Part shown: positions 27,548 through 34,676 of the stretch, one piece after another
How positions within the stretch are numbered: position 1 is the first letter of the stretch
Layout: the number at the start of each line of letters is the position of its first letter
DNA from: Mesobacillus subterraneus
GTDB lineage: Bacteria > Bacillota > Bacilli > Bacillales > Cytobacillaceae
NCBI RefSeq assembly: GCF_000934845.1
Contig: NZ_JXIQ01000125.1
Span: forward strand, 1 to 34,676
Direction: 5' to 3'
Length of the DNA: 34,676 nucleotides
Program-made: the position numbers and the translations under genes
Notes under the pieces: generated by a model
Seen by the model: the letters and a program-made list of their open reading frames with translations, nothing else
What the model was told of the DNA's origin: nothing
Databases searched by the model: none

Positions 27548-27934
27548 ATGGAATCGAAAAGTTTAGGCAGGGCCGTCCTGTACGGAGTGATTGCCATTTT
27601 TCTACTGGCAATCGTGAGTAGTTTTCTATTTTCACTGCTGTTACAATTCACTTCAGTCCAGGAATCATCGCTACACTACGTGATGACCTCCATTTCGTTT
27701 TTATCCATCTTTATCGGCGGATTTGTCACTGGCGGGAACGGCAAAGAAAAAGGCTGGATCATCGGTGGGGGAACAGGCCTCCTTTATACCGTGATTATTT
27801 TCCTGTTTCAGTATCTCGGTTATGACAGTCTTTTTTCGTTAGAACAAGTCATCTATCATATTTGTTACATTCTCACAGCGATGATGGGCGGAATACTCGG
27901 AGTCAATATTGTCGGCGGTACTTCAAAAGCATAA
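27548..27934 (+). CDS. yrzE: TIGR04086-type four-helix membrane protein (YrzE)
   Basis: The 128-residue protein has four hydrophobic segments (about residues 10-32, 44-60, 70-92 and 102-122) and a glycine-rich FIGGFVTGGNGKEKGWIIGGGTGL loop. It fits the Bacillus YrzE/TIGR04086 membrane family of unknown function. GGAGAGGGG precedes ATG 27548. In Bacilli it sits between spoVB and yajC, as here. It ends at a strong hairpin shared with convergent yajC. Confidence 0.8.
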   Translation: MESKSLGRAVLYGVIAIFLLAIVSSFLFSLLLQFTSVQESSLHYVMTSISFLSIFIGGFVTGGNGKEKGWIIGGGTGLLYTVIIFLFQYLGYDSLFSLEQVIYHICYILTAMMGGILGVNIVGGTSKA

Positions 27935-27963
27935 AAAGAAGCGGGCAAGCCCGCTTCTTTTTT
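27933..27963. terminator. Bidirectional terminator between yrzE and yajC
   Basis: Perfect arms AAAAAGAAGCGGG / CCCGCTTCTTTTT around CAAG, overlapping the yrzE stop. A- and T-runs at both ends serve yrzE (+) and yajC (-). Confidence 0.9.
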
Positions 27964-27995
27964 CATAATACTTGTCAGTGCTGTGTAATTTTCGT

Positions 27996-28268
27996 TTATA
28001 CACTTGCAGTTTCTTTGACGTCGCGAATAGCCGCACGATCATATGTAAGACGGCTTCCGTCGCCACATTTGATAACAACAGTACCTTCTTCAATTGCATC
28101 AACGATTCCATGCATACCGCCGATCGTCACGACCTTATCCCCTTTTTTCAGGTCACTCTGCATTTGCTGAACCGCTTTTTGCCGCTTTTGCTGCGGGCGG
28201 ATCAACAGGAAATAAAATAATACAAACATCAGCAATAACGGAAATACTGTAGTAAGTAATCCACTCAT
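27996..28268 (-). CDS. yajC: Preprotein translocase accessory subunit YajC
   Basis: The 90-residue protein has one N-terminal membrane helix (residues 5-22) followed by the family signature IRPQQKRQKA and a small soluble beta domain (LKKGDKVVTIGGMHGIVDAI). YajC associates with SecDF and SecYEG at the membrane. AAGGAGGGG precedes ATG 28268. It follows tgt by 74 bp and probably shares the queA-tgt transcript. Confidence 0.95.
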   Translation of the reverse strand: MSGLLTTVFPLLLMFVLFYFLLIRPQQKRQKAVQQMQSDLKKGDKVVTIGGMHGIVDAIEEGTVVIKCGDGSRLTYDRAAIRDVKETASV

Positions 28269-28342
28269 ATCTTTCCCCTCCTTTCCTGTTTAAGGATGCT
28301 AAAGCTTATGAAGCCAAAAACACCTTATTAAAAGCAGTTTAT

Positions 28343-29485
<1,143 letters not shown>

Positions 29486-29525
29486 TTAAGCTCCTTCCAA
29501 AAGTTCATCATTCATCGTTTCTTTT

Positions 29526-30554
29526 CTAAAGAATCAGCATCGCATCTCCAAAACTGAAAAAGCGATATTTTTCCTTTACTGCTTTATCATACGCATTCAG
29601 GACATTTTCTCGTCCAGCCAAAGCACTTACCAGCATAATCAGTGTCGACTTTGGCAAGTGGAAGTTCGTGATCATCCCGTCGATTGCCTTGAATTCATAC
29701 CCCGGGTAGATGAAAATATTTGTCCAACCATTTTCCGCAACAAATGTACCTTCATTTGCTGTCGCGATCGTTTCCAGTGTCCGCGTCGACGTCGTTCCCA
29801 CTGTGATGATTCGTCCACCCTGCTCGCGGACCTTATTCAAAAGCAATGCAGTACCTTCTGTGACTTGATAAAATTCTGAATGCATATCGTGTTCTTCAAT
29901 AGAATCGACGCTGACAGGCCTGAACGTTCCCAGACCGACATGAAGAGTAATAAAGGCGATATGGATTCCGGTTTCCTTGATTTCTTCCAGCAGTTCCTCT
30001 GTAAAATGCAAGCCCGCAGTTGGGGCTGCTGCAGAACCTCTTTCTCTGGCAAACACAGTCTGGTACCTGTCCTTATCCTCAAGCTGTTCCTTTATATAAG
30101 GAGGGAGCGGCATCTCGCCCAGCTGTTCAAGAACTTCATAGAATATCCCTTCATATGAAAACTTCAGATCTCTGCCGCCATGGTCCTCTTCCCCGGTGCA
30201 TACTGCTGTCAAAAGGCCATCCCCAAAAACAATTTTTGTGCCTTTCTTCACTCGCTTTGCCGGCTTGACAAGCGTTTCCCACTCATCACCTTCAAGTTGT
30301 TTTAGGAGCAGTACTTCAATTTTGGCTCCTGTGTCCGCTTTTATACCAAAAAGCCTGGCAGGAAGAACCTTTGTATCGTTCAGTACGAGGCAATCGCCTG
30401 GATGGAGGTAGTTTTTTATATTCTTGAAAATATCATGTTCCACGCTGCCCGATTCTTTATTCAAGACCATTAACCTGCTTTCCGCTCTTTGTTCCAGCGG
30501 TGTCTGGGCAATCAGTTCCTCCGGCAAATGAAAATCAAACAGATCTACTTTCAT
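29526..30554 (-). CDS. queA: S-adenosylmethionine:tRNA ribosyltransferase-isomerase QueA
   Basis: The 342-residue enzyme converts preQ1 in tRNA to epoxyqueuosine using the ribosyl group of SAM. The N-terminal [18 protein letters not shown], the central [18 protein letters not shown] and [12 protein letters not shown], and the C-terminal [19 protein letters not shown] are all family signatures. AAGGGTG lies just before ATG 30554. It is followed by tgt (43 bp) and preceded by yrzS (40 bp) on the same strand, giving a ruv-yrzS-queA-tgt-yajC run. Confidence 0.97.
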   Translation of the reverse strand: MKVDLFDFHLPEELIAQTPLEQRAESRLMVLNKESGSVEHDIFKNIKNYLHPGDCLVLNDTKVLPARLFGIKADTGAKIEVLLLKQLEGDEWETLVKPAKRVKKGTKIVFGDGLLTAVCTGEEDHGGRDLKFSYEGIFYEVLEQLGEMPLPPYIKEQLEDKDRYQTVFARERGSAAAPTAGLHFTEELLEEIKETGIHIAFITLHVGLGTFRPVSVDSIEEHDMHSEFYQVTEGTALLLNKVREQGGRIITVGTTSTRTLETIATANEGTFVAENGWTNIFIYPGYEFKAIDGMITNFHLPKSTLIMLVSALAGRENVLNAYDKAVKEKYRFFSFGDAMLIL

Positions 30555-30594
30555 GTTGTCACCCTTACTAATTTCTTAATTTGGCCTTACATTC

Positions 30595-30801
30595 TCATCT
30601 AAACCTGCCGATAAAATAAAAGATCGCTGATAAGATGATGCTTGCGAGGATGGATGTCACAATCGGAAAATAAAACGTGGTATTTCCTTTTTTAATGACA
30701 ATATCCCCTGGCAGTCTTCCTATATGGACAAATTGCATAACAAAGCCAATGATGAAGATGGCTGCTCCGGCGATCATAACGAATTTCGCTGCTCCTGTCA
30801 T
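30595..30801 (-). CDS. yrzS: DUF2905 small membrane protein (YrzS-like)
   Basis: A 68-residue protein with two membrane helices (about residues 5-25 and 45-65) linked by the conserved loop [20 protein letters not shown]. That loop is typical of DUF2905 proteins; their function is unknown. Its ATG overlaps the ruvB stop (ATGA, 30798-30801), so it is translationally coupled to ruvB. The symbol follows the B. subtilis neighbour. Confidence 0.85.
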   Translation of the reverse strand: MTGAAKFVMIAGAAIFIIGFVMQFVHIGRLPGDIVIKKGNTTFYFPIVTSILASIILSAIFYFIGRFR

Positions 30802-31799
30802 CGTTCTGGCACCTCCATCTCAAAATGCCGGTATACTGCCTCCGTAACCATTCTTCCCCTAGGAGTCCTCTGCAAAAACCCGATCTGCAATAGATATGGC
30901 TCATACACATCTTCAATTGTTTGTGATTCTTCCCCAATCGTTGCAGAGATCGTCTCTATGCCAACAGGACCGCCCCGATATTTTTCAATAATCCCTTTGA
31001 GCAATTTATGATCGATATGATCCAGGCCCAAACGGTCGACTTGCATAAGCTCCAATGCTTCCCTGGCAATTGTTTCCTCTACCGCACCATTGCCCCGAAC
31101 CTGGGCAAAATCACGTACACGTTTTAATAGACGATTAGCGATCCTTGGTGTTCCACGCGACCTTCTCGCAAGTTCCTGTGCCGCAAGCCAATCTATCTCT
31201 GTTTCCAAAAGTTCCGCAGTCCTGACGACAATATCAGTTAGCTGTGACTCATTATAGTACTCCAAACGACTCAAAACTCCAAACCTGTCTCTTAATGGGG
31301 CAGAAAGGGAGCCTGCACGGGTCGTCGCACCAACAAGCGTGAACGGAGGCAGATCAAGCCGGACAGAACGGGCACTCGGTCCTTTTCCAATGACAATATC
31401 AAGGCAAAAATCCTCCATTGCTGGATAGAGTACTTCTTCAATCGTCCTTGGCAGCCTGTGAATCTCATCAATGAACAAAACATCGCCAGGTTCCAAAGCC
31501 GTTAAAATAGCCGCTACATCACCAGGCCTTTCAATGGCCGGACCTGAAGTTGTCCTTAGATTGACACCCATTTCATTAGCGATGATCGCTGCCAGTGTCG
31601 TCTTTCCCAAGCCGGGCGGCCCATAGAGCAGAACGTGGTCAAGCGATTCCCGCCTGAGTTTGGCTGCTTCAATAAACACTGCAAGATTGGCTTTTACTTT
31701 ATCCTGGCCAATATATTGTCTCAATGTCTGGGGTCGCAGGCTTTGCTCAAATGAAAGATCCTGCTCGCCCGCTCCACTGGAGATGATACGTTCTTCCAT
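30798..31799 (-). CDS. ruvB: Holliday junction branch-migration ATPase RuvB
   Basis: The 333-residue AAA+ motor drives branch migration with RuvA. Walker [10 protein letters not shown] is at residues 60-68 and Walker B FIDEIH near 109-114. The sensor/arginine-finger region [19 protein letters not shown] and the C-terminal winged-helix DNA-binding domain ([20 protein letters not shown]) are complete. TAGGTGAG precedes ATG 31799. It lies 59 bp downstream of ruvA and is read from the same SOS-box-bearing promoter region. No ruvC is nearby, as expected in Bacilli, which use RecU. Confidence 0.97.
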   Translation of the reverse strand: MEERIISSGAGEQDLSFEQSLRPQTLRQYIGQDKVKANLAVFIEAAKLRRESLDHVLLYGPPGLGKTTLAAIIANEMGVNLRTTSGPAIERPGDVAAILTALEPGDVLFIDEIHRLPRTIEEVLYPAMEDFCLDIVIGKGPSARSVRLDLPPFTLVGATTRAGSLSAPLRDRFGVLSRLEYYNESQLTDIVVRTAELLETEIDWLAAQELARRSRGTPRIANRLLKRVRDFAQVRGNGAVEETIAREALELMQVDRLGLDHIDHKLLKGIIEKYRGGPVGIETISATIGEESQTIEDVYEPYLLQIGFLQRTPRGRMVTEAVYRHFEMEVPER

Positions 31800-31858
31800 C
31801 CGTTTCTCACCTACTTTTATGCTGGATAATCAAAACTGCTAATTGATTGTCGCCTAAT

Positions 31859-32467
31859 TTATTTTAACAGTTTTTGCAGTGCTTTCTTGATATATTGGTC
31901 TGTCGTCAATTGTTCCGCTCTTAATTCCGGAGAAATTCTGCGGATTTCCTTTTCTGAATAACCAAGTGCCTTTAATGCAAGCAATGCTTCCTCTAATTCA
32001 TGAGACTCGGAAATAGCCGCAGCCACCTCTTCGGCATTAAATAGAGTAGGGAAAGAATCTGGCACAAGATCATGCAGTTTTCCTTTTAAATCAAGGATCA
32101 TTTGTCTTGCAGTCTTCTTTCCTACTCCAGGAAATTTGATAAGGAAGTCTTCATCCTCCTTTTCAACCGCTTGGACTACCTGGCCGGGCTCTCCTGAAGC
32201 AAGGATGGCCAGCGCCCCCTTTGGACCAATTCCTGATACGTTCAATAGCCTGGTGAAGAGTGCCTTTTCCTCTCTCGTCTTGAACCCATAAAGAGAAATA
32301 AGATCTTCACGGACATAATGGTAAGTATAAATTTGAATTTCTTTTCCTGCTTCTTTGGTGAATACAAAGGGATTTGGCGTGAAAATTTGATAACCAATCC
32401 CCATATTTTCAATCACTATATATTCAGGACCGACAAAATCGACAGTGCCTTTCATAAATTCATACAA
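31859..32467 (-). CDS. ruvA: Holliday junction-binding protein RuvA
   Basis: A 202-residue protein that tetramerises on four-way junctions and loads RuvB. The N-terminal OB-fold (about residues 1-62, [19 protein letters not shown]) is followed by two helix-hairpin-helix motifs, [16 protein letters not shown] and [17 protein letters not shown] linker precedes the RuvB-binding domain III ([17 protein letters not shown]). The start is TTG at 32467 with GAGGAG eight bases upstream, giving the conserved (M)YEFMKGTV N-terminus; the next ATG would cut into the OB-fold. Confidence 0.95.
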   Translation of the reverse strand: MYEFMKGTVDFVGPEYIVIENMGIGYQIFTPNPFVFTKEAGKEIQIYTYHYVREDLISLYGFKTREEKALFTRLLNVSGIGPKGALAILASGEPGQVVQAVEKEDEDFLIKFPGVGKKTARQMILDLKGKLHDLVPDSFPTLFNAEEVAAAISESHELEEALLALKALGYSEKEIRRISPELRAEQLTTDQYIKKALQKLLK

Positions 32468-32497
32468 TACGCTCGCTCCTCTGCTTTGCTGTAACTC

Positions 32498-32540
32498 ATT
32501 TTACCACACTCCATTTAAAGGAATGAACTAAAATATGCAA
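32498..32540 (-). promoter_or_regulatory. Promoter region of ruvAB (two alternatives)
   Basis: One candidate is TTGCAT (32535-32540), 17 bp, TAAATG (32512-32517), directly downstream of the SOS-like box. The other is TTCATT (32522-32527), 18 bp, TAAAAT (32498-32503). Both are imperfect. Confidence 0.45.
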
Positions 32541-32545
32541 ATAGG

Positions 32546-32559
32546 CGAACATATGATCA
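32546..32559. promoter_or_regulatory. SOS box (LexA/DinR site) upstream of ruvA
   Basis: CGAACATATGATCA matches the Gram-positive SOS consensus CGAACRNRYGTTYG at 12 of 14 positions; the left half CGAAC is perfect. It lies about 80 bp before ruvA and just upstream of a candidate -35. ruvAB belongs to the LexA regulon in B. subtilis. Confidence 0.7.
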
Positions 32560-32587
32560 TTTTCTTTTAAAAAAACCACTAAAATGC

Positions 32588-32618
32588 AAATAAGAGCCAG
32601 TCCTCCCGGCTCTTTATT
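32588..32618 (-). terminator. Terminator after bofC
   Basis: Minus strand AATAAAGAGCC / GGCTCTTATT with one bulged A and a nine-base loop, overlapping the bofC stop. The T-tract is weak, so read-through into ruvAB is possible. Confidence 0.65.
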
Positions 32619-33162
32619 GTATGTCATTCACCGTATATGGTTTAAAAGTTTCTAATACCTCTTCATAGCATTGTTTGCTACGGATCGGGATTCCCTTTTT
32701 CAATTCATCTCGCTTGATGCTCTCGAGTTTGCCTAGATCGATTTGAAAGAAAGATTGAATGATTTTCGAGCCATTCGGCCTTCCGTTAAAAATTGTCAAT
32801 ATCCCATCATCTGACAGTCCAAAATATCCATTTGCCTTTAAAAGTGGGGAAATATCATCAACTTCCTGCCTAAACACTGCCTTCTTTGCTTCCATATCAA
32901 CAAGCTGCCATTTTTCATATTTTGTCCAAAAGTCTTCTAACGACCAAATCGTCTCAACGACTTTTTCTTCACTGATTTCACCATCAAGATACACTCTCTG
33001 TAAAATGATTGTCACCTTAAGAGGTTCATTGTTTTCATGGACTGCTTCACCAGGCTTCTCAGCATGAACCTGCCCTGAGGAAAGTACTGGATCAGCTCCC
33101 GATAGACTGATAAGGAGCAATACAGCTGTGCTGAACGCTTTGATATAAATGATTGAAGCCAC
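32614..33162 (-). CDS. bofC: BofC, intercompartmental signalling factor (sporulation)
   Basis: A 182-residue protein with an N-terminal signal or anchor (residues 8-26) and an extracytoplasmic domain matching BofC: the conserved VTIILQRVYLDGEISEE segment and the C-terminal FFQIDLGKLES...KGIPI. In B. subtilis BofC is made in the forespore, secreted to the intermembrane space, and restrains SpoIVB, delaying pro-sigma-K processing. The start is GTG at 33162, with AGGTGG six bases upstream. It sits immediately upstream of ruvA, as in B. subtilis. Confidence 0.92.
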   Translation of the reverse strand: MASIIYIKAFSTAVLLLISLSGADPVLSSGQVHAEKPGEAVHENNEPLKVTIILQRVYLDGEISEEKVVETIWSLEDFWTKYEKWQLVDMEAKKAVFRQEVDDISPLLKANGYFGLSDDGILTIFNGRPNGSKIIQSFFQIDLGKLESIKRDELKKGIPIRSKQCYEEVLETFKPYTVNDIQ

Positions 33163-33203
33163 TGCCGTCCACCTCTCTTATTTGACAAATTCTTTTTCAC
33201 TAC

Positions 33204-33232
33204 TAGTATAGCCAATCAGATCTTAATTATCC
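33204..33232 (-). promoter_or_regulatory. Candidate sigma-G promoter of bofC
   Basis: Minus strand GGATAA (33227-33232), 16 bp, TATACTA (33204-33210). The -10 is close to the forespore CATACTA type, and bofC is a sigma-G gene in B. subtilis. A sigma-A reading is not excluded. Confidence 0.4.
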
Positions 33233-33250
33233 GTTGCTGAAATCGCTAAT

Positions 33251-34228
33251 TTATTTTGCTAGTTCTGATTGAACGTCAGCTAAAAATTTTTTCCTTTGTT
33301 GGAACTGGTTGATCGTCATGTCAACCAATGGGGAAAGTCTGATTGGGGGAATAGGATTTTGTTCTCTTACTAGCCGGTTCCATTCTCTTAAGATATCTGC
33401 TGGATACAATAGACCGTATAAAAACGATTCGTAACGAAGCCATTTTTTAAAATAAAAAATTTTTTTCAAGGAGTCGAAATTCCAATCCAGATAAGGCAGA
33501 ATTCGGTTGGCGTACTGAAGCATATCATACGCTCTTGGTCCTATGCTGATCAAATCAAAATCAATTAAATAAAGCTTTCCCCCTTTTGCTCGAAGAAAAT
33601 TATGATGCGCAACATCGCCATGAAGGATCGTTGGCTGCTCCTGTTCAAGCTCTGTTTTTAAAGCGGAAAAACGGCTTAAAGAAACCTCCGCCCAACCAAG
33701 GATTTCGTTGGTGACAGCGCTATTCACATAAAAATGGACAACTGGCAAATTTTTAGTGAATTCATCCTTTCGGTGCTGCCATTTTCTCGCCAAATCTGCT
33801 TTTGGAAGCATTCCTGTAAAGGATGGCACTAGCAATCCAGAATGATCATGGAATTTACTAAGAAGCGCGACTCCTTCGTCTCTTTCTGATTGTGTCCCAT
33901 AGTCAAATCGCTTTTCCTGTTGTTTCAAGTATTCAATACAGCCATAATATAAACCCTGAAATGGAAGAATTGATTTCATCCTTAAAAATTTATAGGAAGA
34001 GTCAAAGCCGGCATGTCTCAAAGAGGAAGTAAATGCCTCCTGAATCTTTAATTTTCTTAATTCTTGATATCCTTTTAAAATGAATCGGGAATCTTGGGTG
34101 TCGACAAGATAGACATTTCCTCTCAATGGTTTGATGCTATGAATAGTTCCGTCCAACTCGCTGTTTAAATAAGAGAAGAGACGATTTAAAAAATAATCGT
34201 CTCCTCCTCTCCTGATGTTAATATTCAT
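33251..34228 (-). CDS. CotS-family spore coat protein, kinase-like fold
   Basis: A 325-residue aminoglycoside-phosphotransferase-like protein of the CotS/YsxE/YutH group, which are spore coat proteins with a kinase fold. A nucleotide lysine is likely at 52 (FILKGY). The catalytic loop is HGDVAHHN (203-210) and the metal motif LIDFD (221-225), so catalytic residues are kept; the substrate is unknown. I use ATG 34228, which overlaps the end of the upstream coat gene by 11 bp. An ATG five codons earlier (34243, with AAGG upstream) is equally possible. The still longer open frame runs through the upstream gene's sequence and is not credible. Confidence 0.82.
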   Translation of the reverse strand: MNINIRRGGDDYFLNRLFSYLNSELDGTIHSIKPLRGNVYLVDTQDSRFILKGYQELRKLKIQEAFTSSLRHAGFDSSYKFLRMKSILPFQGLYYGCIEYLKQQEKRFDYGTQSERDEGVALLSKFHDHSGLLVPSFTGMLPKADLARKWQHRKDEFTKNLPVVHFYVNSAVTNEILGWAEVSLSRFSALKTELEQEQPTILHGDVAHHNFLRAKGGKLYLIDFDLISIGPRAYDMLQYANRILPYLDWNFDSLKKIFYFKKWLRYESFLYGLLYPADILREWNRLVREQNPIPPIRLSPLVDMTINQFQQRKKFLADVQSELAK

Positions 34229-34676
34229 TGCTCTCTTCGTCATTAGACCTTGGCAATGGCATTCCGTATTCTCCACCCATCGCACCTGCTCCATATGGAT
34301 CCATGAAACCAGGCCCCATGCCCATTTGGTTGCCGAAATGCGGCTGCATATGCATTCCAGGTCCGCCTGGATAGCCATAAGGCATCATTTGATGAGGATG
34401 CATTCCAGGTCCACCCGGATAGCCATAAGGCATCATTTGATGAGGGTGCATTCCAGGTCCACCCTGATAGCCATAAGGCATCATTTGATGAGGGTGCATT
34501 CCAGGTTCATACATGCCATAAGGGCTAGCCATTGTGCTGTCACAGCCACAATCACCCATTGCACCTTGAACTGCTTGCTTAGGCATCATAGGATTCTGCA
34601 TCATTCCGCCAACCTGCGGCATCATTGGCATGTTCCCTGGCATCATTCCCCAGTTATTCGGCATTTGGTTTTCCAT
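34218..34676 (-). CDS. safA: Met/Pro/Gly-rich coat-protein 3' end, probably SafA (partial)
   Basis: At least 152 residues, very rich in Met, Pro, Gly, Tyr and His. They include a CGC motif (GDCGCDS) and three perfect or near-perfect 16-residue repeats GMHPHQMMPYGY(P/Q)GGP (residues 59-106). Low-complexity Met/Pro/Gly/Tyr tails are typical of the C-terminus of SafA, the LysM-containing inner-coat morphogenetic protein. SafA lies next to this locus in Bacilli. The reading frame reaches the window edge at an ATG, so I cannot tell a true start from an internal Met; no LysM domain is visible here. The assignment rests on composition and synteny. Confidence 0.6.
   Translation of the reverse strand: MENQMPNNWGMMPGNMPMMPQVGGMMQNPMMPKQAVQGAMGDCGCDSTMASPYGMYEPGMHPHQMMPYGYQGGPGMHPHQMMPYGYPGGPGMHPHQMMPYGYPGGPGMHMQPHFGNQMGMGPGFMDPYGAGAMGGEYGMPLPRSNDEESNEY
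34351..34507 (-). repeat. 48-bp in-frame tandem repeat in the coat gene
   Basis: Three 48-bp units at 34351-34398, 34399-34446 and 34447-34494, with the first 13 bp of a fourth. They differ at only a few bases and encode the 16-residue coat-protein repeat. Confidence 0.9.

Noticed and set aside
34229-34378. 50-codon N-terminal extension of the CotS-family protein
   Set aside because: This stretch is an out-of-frame reading of the upstream coat gene; the kinase-like fold starts near 34228.

Overview
The window is an ordinary, gene-dense stretch of a Bacillaceae (endospore-forming Firmicute) chromosome. Gene order closely follows the Bacillus subtilis safA-ruv-queA-tgt-secDF-recJ-relA-hisS-aspS-6S RNA-cymR-mnmA-recD2-alaS region. 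Spore genes (spoVB, bofC, a CotS-family kinase-like gene and a probable safA 3' end), two T-box leaders, strong GGAGG-type ribosome sites and B. subtilis-type sigma-A promoters all fit. The species looks related to, but distinct from, B. subtilis (Mesobacillus-like Bacillaceae is a guess).

Layout, left to right. At 1-372 lies a complete T-box leader, read leftwards, for a gene outside the window (almost certainly alaS). Next come the AI-2E-family membrane protein YrrI, a 480-bp gap carrying a 52-bp tandem repeat, and a small minus-strand cluster (yrzQ, yrzR, yrrD). Then follow recD2 and the sulfur/tRNA-thiolation operon cymR-yrvO-mnmA. rarA is divergent on the plus strand. tcdA, the 6S-1 RNA gene and the T-box-controlled hisS-aspS operon follow, then yrzK, a plus-strand cell-wall amidase (yrvJ), dtd, relA, apt-recJ, a LapA-like membrane protein, the fused secDF gene and comN. 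spoVB and yrzE are on the plus strand. The window closes with the minus-strand block yajC, tgt, queA, yrzS, ruvB, ruvA, bofC, a CotS-family gene and a Met/Pro/Gly-rich coat-protein 3' end.

Functional themes are translation and tRNA biology (AspRS, HisRS, MnmA, TcdA, Tgt, QueA, D-Tyr deacylase), the stringent response (Rel), DNA repair (RecD2, RarA, RecJ, RuvAB, with an SOS-box-like site before ruvA), protein export (SecDF, YajC) and sporulation.

I did not find an undescribed multi-gene system. The points most worth a second look are regulatory or structural: the hisS T-box, whose specifier reads AACAC and whose acceptor-pairing bulge predicts a G discriminator; the SOS-like box at ruvA; the 52-bp intergenic repeat; the perfect 22-bp inverted repeat after 6S RNA; loss of B. 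subtilis neighbours (yrrB, glnQHMP); and the in-frame coat-protein repeats.
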